48,978 nt of DNA from Acidobacteriota bacterium. GTDB lineage: Bacteria; Acidobacteriota; Terriglobia; Terriglobales; Acidobacteriaceae. The notes under the pieces are model-generated. The model did no database searches. It worked only from the letters and a program-made list of their open reading frames with translations, and had not been told where the DNA came from. How positions within the stretch are numbered: position 1 is the stretch's first letter; the number at the start of each line of letters is the position of its first letter. Shown here piece by piece: positions 1 through 8,102 of the stretch. The stretch is from the NCBI GenBank assembly GCA_021813745.1, contig JAKAJO010000105.1, positions 1 to 48,978 of the forward strand, read 5' to 3'. The translations under genes and the position numbers were made by a program.

Positions 1-328
1 TGCGCTCTTCTGCGTTCAGCACCAGCCGGTCCAGCGCCTTGCGCAGCAGCGCAGGTGCCGAATGCTCAAACACCTTCATGCGCTGCGCGGTTGTTGGAAA
101 CTGCCCGCCCGCGTAAAACGAGAACGCATCCATCGCGGCGTCGCTTCGCGCAGGCTCGTCCGTCAGGCAGGAATAGCGATGCTCAATCCCGGACTTCGCC
201 GCAAGCCGCTGAAAAATGGAGCGCGCGCGACGGTCCTCCAGCATCTCCGTGGCAAACGCAATGAACTTCTCATGGATGTCGTGCTCAGGAACCGCGGTTC
301 CAATGCGCCGCAGATAGACACCTGCCAT
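1..328 (-). CDS. Type III polyketide synthase (chalcone/stilbene synthase-like), N-terminal part, cut by window edge
   Basis: An open leftward frame runs from ATG at 328 past the window edge without a stop (109 codons seen). The start MAGVYLRRIGTAVPEHDIHE and the stretch IFQRLAAKSGIEHRYS match the N-terminal thiolase fold of bacterial type III polyketide synthases, where xIxTAVPxxxxxQ and FxRxxxxSGIxxRYS are typical. Such enzymes condense malonyl-CoA units onto an acyl-CoA starter as soluble homodimers. A GGAGG lies 6 bases before the ATG, which supports this start. The catalytic Cys-His-Asn triad lies outside the window. A related thiolase-fold enzyme such as a KAS III is the alternative; the missing C-terminus would decide. 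Confidence 0.75.
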   Translation of the reverse strand, partial: MAGVYLRRIGTAVPEHDIHEKFIAFATEMLEDRRARSIFQRLAAKSGIEHRYSCLTDEPARSDAAMDAFSFYAGGQFPTTAQRMKVFEHSAPALLRKALDRLVLNAEER

Positions 329-564
329 CTGGAACCTCCGGGGAAGTCATACGCCAATCTGCGCATGCGAACCTGCGCCAACTCCGGCCAATGCCGAATG
401 TCTTGCCCACGCTTTCCAGCATCAGTGGAGGCTGGAATCTCAGAGTCAACGATGGGCAAGCATGTTGGCAAGAACTGGTTGCTGATGCATTTGACGGCAT
501 GAACAGCGAAACGTTCAGCGCATCTGCGCAGAGAACCGTGTGGCTGGGCCGCTGGCGATGCGTC

Positions 565-1185
565 CTAATGCTTCACCCATCCATGCTTTCCTGCCCCAAA
601 GCTTCTGTGATCGACTCGCGGCAGCGCCCGCGCCACCGCATCGGGGACGAGCGAATAGTGCTTCGCCGCAATCAGTGCCTCTGGCACACACCAGACATCT
701 TCTTCCGCAGTCATCCAGCGATGGCTGTCCAAGCGCGACAGGTGCACGGCCACTGAGTATGCGCGTAATGTGCGCTCGCCGCGCAGGTTGTAGTAGTGGT
801 CGAAGTAGCTCAGTGCCAGTTCACGCAGCGTGCGATAGACCGGCGCGCGAAAACGCAGCCCGGCAAAATTGGATTTGGCAATTCCGCCCCACAGTCCGCG
901 CTCACGGTAGAGCGCAATCACATGGTCGTCATCGCGCACAGCCTCCAGGTCCATCAGCAGCGGCGGATAGCCGTTCACGCGAAGCGCCGCAGCGGCCAGC
1001 AGCGCTCCCTCCATGCAGTGCCCCTTGCGCTCCTGCAACACCCGCTTGGGAGACCCCGCCGTGTCCGCGTACTGATAGGTCAGCTCATCGATGAACTTCT
1101 GAATGCGTGCCGGAGTCTTCAGTGCGCGCAAGATGCGCAATTCCGGCGGCGAGAAGCCGAAGCTCTCGCGCGAATCAAGTCGCAT
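565..1185 (-). CDS. Transglutaminase-like domain protein, putative
   Basis: A 206-residue soluble protein without signal peptide. The central segment GHCMEGALLAAAALRVNGYPPLLMDLEA followed by DDDHVIALYRERG has the Cys...His layout of a transglutaminase-like (papain-fold) core: Cys within GHCMEGA at a helix start, His within DDDHVIA, and a possible acidic third residue further on. Family members act as cysteine proteases or transglutaminases, or are inactive; the substrate here is unknown. ATG at 1185 is chosen because it gives the natural start MRLDSRESFGF. A TTG at 1221 would add 12 residues, and neither start has a strong ribosome site. The gene lies leftward between lpdA and the polyketide synthase with gaps of 75 bases or more, so operon membership is uncertain. 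Confidence 0.6.
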   Translation of the reverse strand: MRLDSRESFGFSPPELRILRALKTPARIQKFIDELTYQYADTAGSPKRVLQERKGHCMEGALLAAAALRVNGYPPLLMDLEAVRDDDHVIALYRERGLWGGIAKSNFAGLRFRAPVYRTLRELALSYFDHYYNLRGERTLRAYSVAVHLSRLDSHRWMTAEEDVWCVPEALIAAKHYSLVPDAVARALPRVDHRSFGAGKHGWVKH

Positions 1186-1296
1186 TCTGTTCGCTGACAA
1201 TCTCTGGCTCGTTGATGGCAAAGCTGGCGCTCTGGTGAGTGGGTTGCGGCGATTATATCGAACGCGCGGCCGGCGGCAAGACCGCCAACCTGCCGC

Positions 1297-2721
1297 TCAT
1301 GCGTTGATCGCCATGCCTTCCACCGAGGCGTATGCGTCCAGCATCGCCTCGGCCAGCGTCGGGTGCGCATGGATCATGAACATCAACTCGTCCACTGTGC
1401 CTTCCAGCTCCATCACTGCGACCGCTTCTGCCACCAGCTCCGTCGCCTGCGGTCCGATGATGTGCACTCCCAGAATCTCGCCGTACTTCGCGTCGGACAC
1501 GATCTTCACAAACCCATCGTGATTGCCCACAATCGTCGCCTTGGAGTTGCCCGCAAAGGGGAACTTACCCACCTTCACTTCGTAGCCCTTTTCCTTCGCC
1601 TGCGCTTCCGTCCATCCTACCGACCCGATCTGCGGCTCCGTGTATGTAGCACCCGGAATGCGCTCACGCCGCACTGGCTTGAACGTGCGCCCGGCAATCT
1701 TCGACACGGCCACGATGCCGCTCATCATCGCAACGTGCGCCAGCTGCGGCAGCCCTGCCACGATGTCGCCAATCGCAAACACACCCGGCTCCGCCGTCTC
1801 CTGCGCTTCGTTCACTTTGACAAATCCGCGGTCCAACTCAATGCGTGTCTTTTCCAGGCCAACGTCCTCCGTGCGCGGCGCGCGGCCCACGGCCACCAGC
1901 ACCTTCTCGGCTTCTTTCTCCACCATCTTCCCATTGGCGCCGCTCCACGTGACCTTCACGCCCGTCTCGGTCTTCTCAATCTTCTCCACCTTGGCACCGG
2001 TGTTCACGTCGATGCCGCGCTTCTTGAAGAGCCGCGTCATCTCTTTCGAAACATCCTCGTCCTCCACCGGCACCACGCGCGGCAGGAACTCCACCACCGT
2101 GACCTCCGCGCCAAAGCTGCGGAAGATCGAGCTGAACTCCATGCCCACGGCGCCCGCGCCAATCACGATGAGCGACTTCGGCGGCTCGGGCAGCGAAAGA
2201 ATCTCAATATTCGTCAGAATGCGGTCATCCGGCTTCAGACCAAAGATCGTCTTCGCCTCCGAGCCCGTCGCCAAAATCACGTGCCGCGCCTTCACCTCAG
2301 CGGGTGCACCCTCTGCTGTTTCGCTCAGCGCCACCGTGTGCACGCCGTCCTGCGCCGGACCGGTCAGCCGCCCGCAGCCCTGGATCAGCGTCACCTTGTT
2401 CTTCTTCACCAGGAACTCCAGGCCCTTGGTGTGCTTTGTGACCACGGAGTTCTTGCGTTTCAGCACAGCTTCCCAGTTCAGCGTGCTTCCCTCCACGCCA
2501 TCAATGCCGTACTCGGCCGCATGCTTAAGGTGGTCCCACAACTCGGCATTGAACAGGAGTGACTTGGTCGGGATGCAGCCCACATGCAGGCATGTTCCGC
2601 CCAGCTTCGGACTTTTTTCAATCAGCGCCACCTTCAGGCCCAGTTGCGCCCCGCGAAAAGCCGCCGTGTATCCGCCCGGTCCGCCACCAAGAATTGCCAC
2701 ATCGTAGATTGTCTCTGCCAA
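1297..2721 (-). CDS. lpdA: Dihydrolipoyl dehydrogenase (E3)
   Basis: A 474-residue flavoprotein disulfide reductase that reoxidises dihydrolipoamide with NAD+ in 2-oxo-acid dehydrogenase complexes and/or glycine cleavage. The FAD Rossmann motif GGGPGG is at residues 12-17, the redox-active pair GGTCLHVGC has Cys44 and Cys49, a second dinucleotide motif GAGAVG lies near residue 190, and the C-terminal HAHPTLAE carries the catalytic His453-Glu458 pair. The length is normal for the family. The start codon is TTG at 2721 with GGAG six bases upstream, and the first residues AETIYDVAILGGG fit the family start. No E1 or E2 genes are adjacent, so it probably serves complexes encoded elsewhere. Confidence 0.95.
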   Translation of the reverse strand: MAETIYDVAILGGGPGGYTAAFRGAQLGLKVALIEKSPKLGGTCLHVGCIPTKSLLFNAELWDHLKHAAEYGIDGVEGSTLNWEAVLKRKNSVVTKHTKGLEFLVKKNKVTLIQGCGRLTGPAQDGVHTVALSETAEGAPAEVKARHVILATGSEAKTIFGLKPDDRILTNIEILSLPEPPKSLIVIGAGAVGMEFSSIFRSFGAEVTVVEFLPRVVPVEDEDVSKEMTRLFKKRGIDVNTGAKVEKIEKTETGVKVTWSGANGKMVEKEAEKVLVAVGRAPRTEDVGLEKTRIELDRGFVKVNEAQETAEPGVFAIGDIVAGLPQLAHVAMMSGIVAVSKIAGRTFKPVRRERIPGATYTEPQIGSVGWTEAQAKEKGYEVKVGKFPFAGNSKATIVGNHDGFVKIVSDAKYGEILGVHIIGPQATELVAEAVAVMELEGTVDELMFMIHAHPTLAEAMLDAYASVEGMAINA

Positions 2722-2815
2722 AGCCAGCTCCGTTCCCGCGCGCTACTGCTTCCTTCCAGACACGCGAATCCACCGTTCAGTTTAAATGGATGACCGAATG
2801 GCGCTGCACTATCGA

Positions 2816-3832
2816 TTACGGGGCGGCATCAATTGCACTCATCGCCGCCTGCAGCGTTTCCGCCTCATCGCCAAATCCCGCAATACACCGCACCTTGGGC
2901 TCCCGCCGAAACCATGTCATCTGCCGCTTGGCATAGTTCCTGTGCCCCTGCTGTGCAGCGCGTATCGCCTCTTCTTCGCTCATCTCGCCGCGCACCACCG
3001 CCAGCGCCTGGCGGTAGCCCAGCGCATCCAGCGCCTTCACCGGCCCGTAGCGCGCCAGCAGCCCACGCGTTTCCTCCACCAGCCCCGCGGCAAACATCGC
3101 AGCGCACCGCTGATTGATGCGCTCGTACAGCGCCGCGCGCGGCGGGTTCAACCCAATGCGCAGCAGCCGGAAACCTGTCAGCGGATCGCGAGCCATGTCT
3201 TCACGCGCCAGAACCTCGCTCATCGGCCTGCGCGTCGCCAGGCATACTTCAATCGCCCGAATCAGCTTGGACGTGTCGTTGGCATGAATGCTCTCCGCCC
3301 GCACTGCATCCAGTCGGGCCAGCACGCGATGCAGCCACGCACTCCCGCGCTTCTCTGCCGTCTGCCGCAGCCGCTCGCGCAATTCCTCCTGTCGCTCCGG
3401 CGCGGCAAACAAGCCTTCCGTGAGCGCGCGCAGATACAATCCCGTCCCGCCCGTCACGATGGGCAGAAGCCCTCTGCCTTCGGGGACAGGCGCAGCAATT
3501 TCGCGCAGTGCAGCCCTCGCCCGCCTGCTGTACGCGCCCGCCGTGAACGGCTCATCCGGCCTTACTACGTCGATGAGGTGATGCGGCGCGCGCGCCCGCT
3601 CCGCCGAAGTCGGCTTTGCAGAGCCGAGGTCCATCCCGCGATACACGGCGACCGAATCGCAGCTCACAATCTCGCCGCCCAATCGCTCGGCAAGAGACAA
3701 AGACAACGCCGTCTTCCCGCTCCCCGTCGGGCCCAGCAACAGAACGGCCAGCGGTTCTCGATTCAGAGTAGCCGCGTGGGCCTTCGATGAGCCTGCGGCG
3801 AAGCCGCCCCTCGCCGTGCGCGCAGCACTCAC
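2816..3832 (-). CDS. miaA: tRNA dimethylallyltransferase
   Basis: MiaA transfers a dimethylallyl group to N6 of A37 in tRNAs reading codons that start with U. The P-loop GPTGSGKT, then DSVAVYRGMDLGSAKP, VTGGTGLYLRAL, and the C-terminal LDALGYRQA and KRQMTWFRR segments are diagnostic. The proposed start is GTG at 3832, whose bases overlap the TGA of the upstream small gene (GTGA), giving about 338 residues against a usual 300-320. The open frame extends to 4054, but that extension overlaps the upstream gene and has no family similarity. The usual DSMQVYR reads DSVAVYR here, so the common Gln is Ala; I regard this as a lineage variant, not a sign of inactivation. Confidence 0.93.
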   Translation of the reverse strand: MSAARTARGGFAAGSSKAHAATLNREPLAVLLLGPTGSGKTALSLSLAERLGGEIVSCDSVAVYRGMDLGSAKPTSAERARAPHHLIDVVRPDEPFTAGAYSRRARAALREIAAPVPEGRGLLPIVTGGTGLYLRALTEGLFAAPERQEELRERLRQTAEKRGSAWLHRVLARLDAVRAESIHANDTSKLIRAIEVCLATRRPMSEVLAREDMARDPLTGFRLLRIGLNPPRAALYERINQRCAAMFAAGLVEETRGLLARYGPVKALDALGYRQALAVVRGEMSEEEAIRAAQQGHRNYAKRQMTWFRREPKVRCIAGFGDEAETLQAAMSAIDAAP

Positions 3833-4014
3833 AGGCGCCACCAACCCGTGGGGAAGATCCAGCCGGGATTCGTGTGGATGAGCCACCACACCAGCACCCC
3901 TGCGGCCAGAAGCACCAGTCCCAGCACCTGGTTGCGCGCAAACTGCCGCGTCTGCGCTGCGCGCTGCTCGTCTGCCGCTTTCTGCTCCAGATAAGGCCGG
4001 ATGCGCCGTTCCAT
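3829..4014 (-). CDS. Small single-span membrane protein, unknown function
   Basis: A 61-residue protein with a charged, probably helical N-terminal half (MERRIRPYLEQKAADEQR) followed by one hydrophobic span (VLGLVLLAAGVLVWWLI) and a short aromatic tail, so an inner-membrane N-in topology is likely. Its TGA overlaps the proposed GTG start of miaA, which suggests translational coupling. An in-frame TTG at 4056 would add MCPLCRACGLRERE, whose CxxCxxC could be a metal site. ATG at 4014 is preferred only because it is a standard start. I do not recognise the family, and the overlap with miaA is the main support that it is real. Confidence 0.55.
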   Translation of the reverse strand: MERRIRPYLEQKAADEQRAAQTRQFARNQVLGLVLLAAGVLVWWLIHTNPGWIFPTGWWRL

Positions 4015-4165
4015 TTCGCGCTCTCTCAATCCGCACGCTCTGCATAGCGGGCACAACGCTTCAGTATAGGAGAGCGCTTCCGCACCGGTTTGACTTCACC
4101 CCCTCGCATTGCCGACCATAACCTTTCGGGGTTCTGGCGTCGCCGGCCCATCAGGGGGAGATTGC

Positions 4166-5455
4166 ATGAAAGTTCTGATTCTTGGTTCCGGTGGACGCGA
4201 GCATGCGCTGGCCTGGTCAGTGCAGCGCAGCGCGCGCGTCACGGAGGTCGTCTGCGCGCCCGGCAGCGGCGGCATCGCACAGGTTGCCCGCTGTGTCCCC
4301 GTTTCGCTCGACGATCTCGACGCGATGGTGCATCTCGCAGAAACGGAACGCCCCGATCTAACCATCGTTGGTCCCGAACTGCCGCTCTCCCTCGGTGTCG
4401 TCGATGCACTTCAGCAGCGGGGCTTCCGTGTCTTCGGCCCCACGCGCGAGGCGGCTATGCTTGAAACCAGCAAGGCCTTCGCCAAGCAGTTCATGAAGCG
4501 CAACAAGATCCCCACCGCCAACTACGCGGTCTGCTCCAGCGCAGCGGAAATGGAAAAGATCATCGACCGATTCCAAGCCCCCATCGTCGTCAAAGCCGAT
4601 GGCCTTGCAGCAGGCAAGGGCGTTCTCATCTGCTCTTCGCGCAATACGGCGTTGGAGGCGGCGCAGGGCCTGTTCTCGGGCGCGCTGCTTGGCTCGGCCG
4701 AGGGGCAGGTCGTGATTGAAGAGTTCCTTGAAGGCGAAGAGGTCAGCTTCCTTTGCCTGTCCGATGGCAAATCCGTCGTCCCGCTCGTGCCCGCGCAGGA
4801 CCACAAGCGGATCGGCGAGGGCGATACAGGCCCCAACACCGGCGGCATGGGTGTCTACTCCACTGACTCCATTCTTGAGCCACACATGACCGAGTGGATT
4901 CTGCATCACATCGCCGAGCCCACCGTGCGCGGCATGGCAGAGGAGGGCACTCCCTATGTAGGAGTCCTCTACGTCGGGCTTATGATGACCGCGCGCGGCC
5001 CTGAAGTGCTCGAATACAACGCGCGCTTCGGCGATCCCGAAACCCAGGCAATTCTCGTGCGGCTGGAAAGCGATCTCGTCGACGCCATCGAGGCCTGCAT
5101 CGATGGCAAGCTGGCAGAGACCGAACTGCGCTGGAGCCCCGGCGCTTCAGCCTGCGTCGTGGCCAGCTCTTCCGGCTATCCCGGCAGCTACAAGAAAGGC
5201 TTCCCCATCTCCGGCCTTGCCGCTGCGGCACAGGTTCCCGGTGTACAGGTCTTCCACGCAGGAACCGCGAGCCATGACGGACAGATCGTCACCTCAGGCG
5301 GCCGTGTGCTCAGTGTGACTGCTGCGGGCGAGTCGCTGGAGCAGGCGCTTGCGCGCGCTTACCAGGCCCTCGGCGAAGTGCATTTCGACGGCATTTACTT
5401 CCGCCGCGACATCGGGCATCGCGCTCTCAAACCCAAGGCCCAGAAGGAGTCATAA
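4166..5455 (+). CDS. purD: Phosphoribosylamine--glycine ligase (GAR synthetase)
   Basis: A 429-residue ATP-grasp enzyme that joins glycine to 5-phosphoribosylamine in de novo purine synthesis. The N-terminus MKVLILGSGGREHALAW is the family signature. It is followed by LTIVGPELPLSLGVVD, the ATP-grasp loop KADGLAAGKGV, the glycine-rich NTGGMGVYS and the metal-site segment RFGDPETQAIL. The ATG at 4166 has GGGGGAG upstream; the open frame to 4109 adds unconserved residues and is discarded. The stop overlaps the next gene's start by one base (TAATG), so the two are probably translated together. It is divergent from the miaA unit. Confidence 0.96.
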   Translation: MKVLILGSGGREHALAWSVQRSARVTEVVCAPGSGGIAQVARCVPVSLDDLDAMVHLAETERPDLTIVGPELPLSLGVVDALQQRGFRVFGPTREAAMLETSKAFAKQFMKRNKIPTANYAVCSSAAEMEKIIDRFQAPIVVKADGLAAGKGVLICSSRNTALEAAQGLFSGALLGSAEGQVVIEEFLEGEEVSFLCLSDGKSVVPLVPAQDHKRIGEGDTGPNTGGMGVYSTDSILEPHMTEWILHHIAEPTVRGMAEEGTPYVGVLYVGLMMTARGPEVLEYNARFGDPETQAILVRLESDLVDAIEACIDGKLAETELRWSPGASACVVASSSGYPGSYKKGFPISGLAAAAQVPGVQVFHAGTASHDGQIVTSGGRVLSVTAAGESLEQALARAYQALGEVHFDGIYFRRDIGHRALKPKAQKES

Positions 5456-5952
5456 TGCCAGCCGCCATCACGATCGATGAACTGCTTGCCTGGTGTGACG
5501 AGGCCGCAGCAGCCTGGCGCGCTCATTTCGATTCCAACCCCTCGCAGCTCGAACTTCCCTGTGACATCGGTGGCGCAGCCACGGTGCAGGCCCTCGTGCG
5601 CCACGTTTGGGGCGTCGAGTTGCTCTGGGCGCAGCGCATTGCCGGTCTTCCCGTCACTGACCGGGCAGGCATGCCGGCAGGCCCACTCGATGCGCTGTAT
5701 GCCTTACATGCACAAGGCGTCACCATTCTGCGTGAAGTGCTGGGAGATCCCAGTTTTGATTGGGAAGAGGTCGTCTCGCTCGACATTCCGCGGCTGGGGC
5801 CCGGCCCGCATCTTTTCACACGACGCAAGCTCGCGGCGCACGCGCTCGTCCACAGCCAGCGACACTACGCGCAACTGGCCACTCTGCTGCGCCAGGCCGG
5901 GCATCCAGCGGCGGTGCGCGGCGATCTGCTCTTCAGTTCGGCGCTGCGCTAA
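5455..5952 (+). CDS. DinB/YfiT-like four-helix metal-binding protein
   Basis: A 165-residue helical protein that looks like the DinB superfamily: a possible metal ligand in VRHVWGVELLWAQ and the C-terminal HALVHSQRHYAQL that supplies the other two His of the usual three-His site. Family members include thiol-dependent S-transferases and many proteins of unknown role. Its start overlaps the purD stop by one base, implying co-expression, but no purine role is known for the family. The last four bases overlap the convergent zinc-ribbon gene. Confidence 0.7.
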   Translation: MPAAITIDELLAWCDEAAAAWRAHFDSNPSQLELPCDIGGAATVQALVRHVWGVELLWAQRIAGLPVTDRAGMPAGPLDALYALHAQGVTILREVLGDPSFDWEEVVSLDIPRLGPGPHLFTRRKLAAHALVHSQRHYAQLATLLRQAGHPAAVRGDLLFSSALR

Positions 5953-6260
5953 ATGCCTGCCGCGGCCTGCGGAGCGGCTCCACGGCCCGCCTGCTTCTGG
6001 AAGCAGGAGCGGCAAAGCACGGGTCGTCCCTGCGTCGGCTTGAAAGGAACCGTGGTCGACGTCCCGCACTCGGAGCACGTCGTGCGCGTCTCCGTCCGCA
6101 CGCGCGCACTATTGCCCGCAGCCCGCTTCGCCTTGCACTGCTTACAGCGCTTCGGATCGTTCGTGAATTGTTTGTCATGAAAGAAAAGCTGCTCGCCTGC
6201 GGTGAAGATGAATTCTGCACCGCAATCCATACAGGTCAGCACTCGATCGGTGAATTCCAT
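5949..6260 (-). CDS. Zinc-ribbon protein with CxxC-x17-CxxC domain
   Basis: A 103-residue soluble protein with two zinc ribbons. The first pairs CMDC with CKQC about 25 residues later; the second pairs CSEC with CRSC exactly 17 residues later, matching the CxxC-x17-CxxC type of small zinc-ribbon protein. The segment DCGAEFIFTAGEQLFFHDK is typical of the first ribbon. Function is unknown, with nucleic-acid binding plausible. Start at ATG 6260 (MEFTDRVLTCMDCG) is chosen because GGGGAA lies seven bases upstream and it is the natural family start; an ATG at 6296 adds 12 unconserved residues. It overlaps the convergent DinB-like gene by four bases. Confidence 0.75.
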   Translation of the reverse strand: MEFTDRVLTCMDCGAEFIFTAGEQLFFHDKQFTNDPKRCKQCKAKRAAGNSARVRTETRTTCSECGTSTTVPFKPTQGRPVLCRSCFQKQAGRGAAPQAAAGI

Positions 6261-6572
6261 GGCCGGATTCCCCATCAGAACGAAAAACGGATCCATCGGC
6301 CTGGAACTTGAGAGCGGTGCCGGTCCCGTTTCCCTGTCTTCTTCCTGCGATCACAACAAGGGCCCGGGCCGCAAAAAAAGGCGGCACATTCTGGATGGCC
6401 GACAGAAACTATGGCCAAGTGGCTCCCGGATGCGTGGGGGATTGGTGTGGGAGCGGGGAATGTTTGATACAAACCGAGACAGGCCGCTTCGTGATCCTTC
6501 TTTTGCCTTGCACCGTGCAGACCATCTGTCCGCACGGCTTGAAGCGACACCCGTCTCGATGGATTTGGGTTC
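6261..6572. other. Intergenic region, 312 bp, no convincing gene
   Basis: This region separates the rpsU stop from the zinc-ribbon start, both leftward. A short G/C inverted repeat (GCCGC at 6368-6372, GCGGC at 6381-6385) sits around an A-run that reads as a T-run in the loop on the minus strand. It is too weak to call a terminator. Open frames here have neither ribosome sites nor recognisable residues. Confidence 0.4.
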
Positions 6573-6770
6573 TTAGTCCTGCTCTTTGCGAGCCTTCTTG
6601 CGATTCCGCTTGCGCGCCAAAGCTGCCTTGACGCGGCGCTTCTCACCGGGCTTCAGGTAGTAGGAGTGACGCTTGACTTCCTTGATGATGTCCTCCTGCT
6701 GTACCTTCCGCTTAAACCGGCGCAGCGCATTTTCGAGCGGCTCGCCATCCTGCAAGCGAACCTCTGCCAA
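6573..6770 (-). CDS. rpsU: 30S ribosomal protein S21
   Basis: A 65-residue basic protein, MAEVRLQDGEPLENALRRFK at the N-terminus and a Lys/Arg-rich tail (RKRNRKKARKE), which is the length and composition of bacterial S21. S21 sits on the 30S platform near the anti-Shine-Dalgarno region and helps initiation. The start is TTG at 6770 with GGAGGTGG upstream, a clear ribosome site that decides this start. The mRNA leader would lie in 6771-6900, where a possible weak promoter (TTGACC and TATCAT on the minus strand) has an over-long 19-base spacer. Confidence 0.95.
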   Translation of the reverse strand: MAEVRLQDGEPLENALRRFKRKVQQEDIIKEVKRHSYYLKPGEKRRVKAALARKRNRKKARKEQD

Positions 6771-7134
6771 AGGGTCCCACCTCCAAACCTGCTAAAAAGC
6801 TTCCCTTAATGATACTGGAAACTTGAGCAATCGGGTCAAAATCTTGCATCCTCCCTGAATTTCACGATTCCCCCTTGCCCTACCTGCGGAGCCTATCTCC
6901 GATCTGCATGCCTGTCGCAGCCAGCCAGGTGTTGTCGAAGATTTTCATCAAACGCCCAATGGTGGATAGAACCTTAAGCGAATCAGATAGATCTGGCCAA
7001 TCTCCGCTGTCTCCGCTTCAGGAGGGGTGTTCTTTTGGCTCGCCCACCCCCCATGAAGGTTGTAGGGCTCTGCAACGATCGTGCAATGACGTTCGAAAGC
7101 GGACCGCGGCTAGACTCGGTTGCAGGAGTTGACC
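6771..7134. other. Intergenic region, 364 bp, divergent promoters
   Basis: Holds the leftward leader of rpsU and the upstream region of the rightward 61-residue gene. A minus-strand TTGACC...TATCAT pair with a 19-base spacer is a possible rpsU promoter. The open frame at 6875-7132 on the plus strand has no ribosome site and no recognisable features. Nothing else was seen. Confidence 0.35.
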
Positions 7135-7320
7135 ATGAAATCCGACGCTTACCGCATCGCCTACCAAGAAGCAGACGCCGAGCTCAACGACATCCTCAGC
7201 AAGTTTGAACAGCTGCGCACCCGCCAGGCCCAGATTGGCAAGGTCGTGGATGCTCTGAAGGCTCTCGCGTTTGAAAATCCCCCCGCAGACAACCGGCAGC
7301 CCGAGTGGTCAGTCCGCTAA
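7135..7320 (+). CDS. Small coiled-coil protein, unknown function
   Basis: A 61-residue protein starting MKSDAYRIAYQEADAELNDI with an alpha-helical, heptad-like segment (LSKFEQLRTRQAQIGKVVDALKAL) that suggests a short coiled coil, then a flexible polar tail. A GCAGGAG lies about seven bases before the ATG at 7135 and supports translation. No enzyme motif or membrane span is visible and I do not recognise the family. A stable RNA hairpin follows 72 bases downstream, so it may be a single-gene unit. Confidence 0.55.
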   Translation: MKSDAYRIAYQEADAELNDILSKFEQLRTRQAQIGKVVDALKALAFENPPADNRQPEWSVR

Positions 7321-7392
7321 GGCAAGCTCTTTTCCCCCGGCTCCTGAAGCAGACCCGCCGTAAGCTGGCCTGCCAGTTCAAGATTTCGTTCG

Positions 7393-7429
7393 AATGGCCG
7401 CACCGTAACCTCCTCTCGGTGTGGCCATT
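7393..7429 (+). terminator. 13-bp RNA hairpin, possible terminator
   Basis: Arms 7393-7405 and 7417-7429 pair over 13 bases with one G-U pair, and the 11-base loop contains CCTCCT. Only a short ATTT follows, so a classical U-tract is missing. It may end the transcript of the 61-residue gene or be a structured element before the carbonic anhydrase gene. Confidence 0.5.
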
Positions 7430-7542
7430 TGTGTCGCCTGTCATGAAGCGGTTAGTGCCCGCAGTAAGGTACGCCGCTCCCGCGATGCCCCGGCATCATG
7501 CAGTGGACCATGCTCTACACTGATGCATGAGGCCTTGATGTC

Positions 7543-8073
7543 ATGATTCGCGCTTATCAGGGGCATACGCCCCGGATTCCGGCCACCTGTTACATCGATC
7601 TTTCCGCCCAAATCCTCGGCGATGTCGTCCTCGGCGAGAACAGCTCCGTGTGGATGAACGCTGTCCTCCGCGGCGATGTGAACTCCATTCGGGTCGGAGC
7701 CAACTCCAATGTGCAGGATTGCGCCGTTCTGCACGGTCAGCGCAACCTCTACGCCGTGCAGGTCGGCGACTGGGTTACCATCGGTCACAATGCCACCGTC
7801 CATGGTTGTGTCATTGAGGATGAGTGCCTCATCGGGATTGGCGCTCGCGTGCTGAATAATTCTCGCGTCGGGACCGGCTCCATCATCGCAGCGGGTGCCG
7901 TGGTGCCTGAGGGCACAATCGTCCCGCCCCGCACGCTCTGGGCCGGCATCCCCGCTAAGCAGCGCCGCGAACTCGGTGAAAAAGACCGCGCGCTCATCCT
8001 CGAATACGCCAAAAACTATCTCGATTACGTCGCCATCTATCTTTCCGAAACCAGCAAATCGATGAAACAATAA
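7543..8073 (+). CDS. Gamma-class carbonic anhydrase family protein (left-handed beta-helix)
   Basis: A 176-residue hexapeptide-repeat protein expected to form a homotrimer. Repeated motifs such as LGDVVLGENSSVW, VRVGANSNVQD and VIEDECLIGIGARV build the left-handed beta-helix, and a C-terminal helix follows (KDRALILEYAKNYLDY). The three canonical metal ligands are present as His64 (VLHGQ), His82 (IGHN) and His87 (VHG). Family members hydrate CO2 or are inactive or acyl-carnitine-linked homologues, so activity is an inference. The next gene starts 29 bases downstream on the same strand. Confidence 0.85.
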   Translation: MIRAYQGHTPRIPATCYIDLSAQILGDVVLGENSSVWMNAVLRGDVNSIRVGANSNVQDCAVLHGQRNLYAVQVGDWVTIGHNATVHGCVIEDECLIGIGARVLNNSRVGTGSIIAAGAVVPEGTIVPPRTLWAGIPAKQRRELGEKDRALILEYAKNYLDYVAIYLSETSKSMKQ

Positions 8074-8102
8074 GGCTTGCCATCTAGCCTTTCAGGAGTT
8101 TC

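Noticed and set aside
1363..2562. A 399-codon frame antisense to lpdA
   Set aside because: Low-complexity Arg/His-rich translation; lpdA is certain in the sense frame.
3833..4054. N-terminal extension of miaA
   Set aside because: Overlaps the small membrane protein gene, has Ala/Arg/Gly-rich composition and lies before the family's normal N-terminus.
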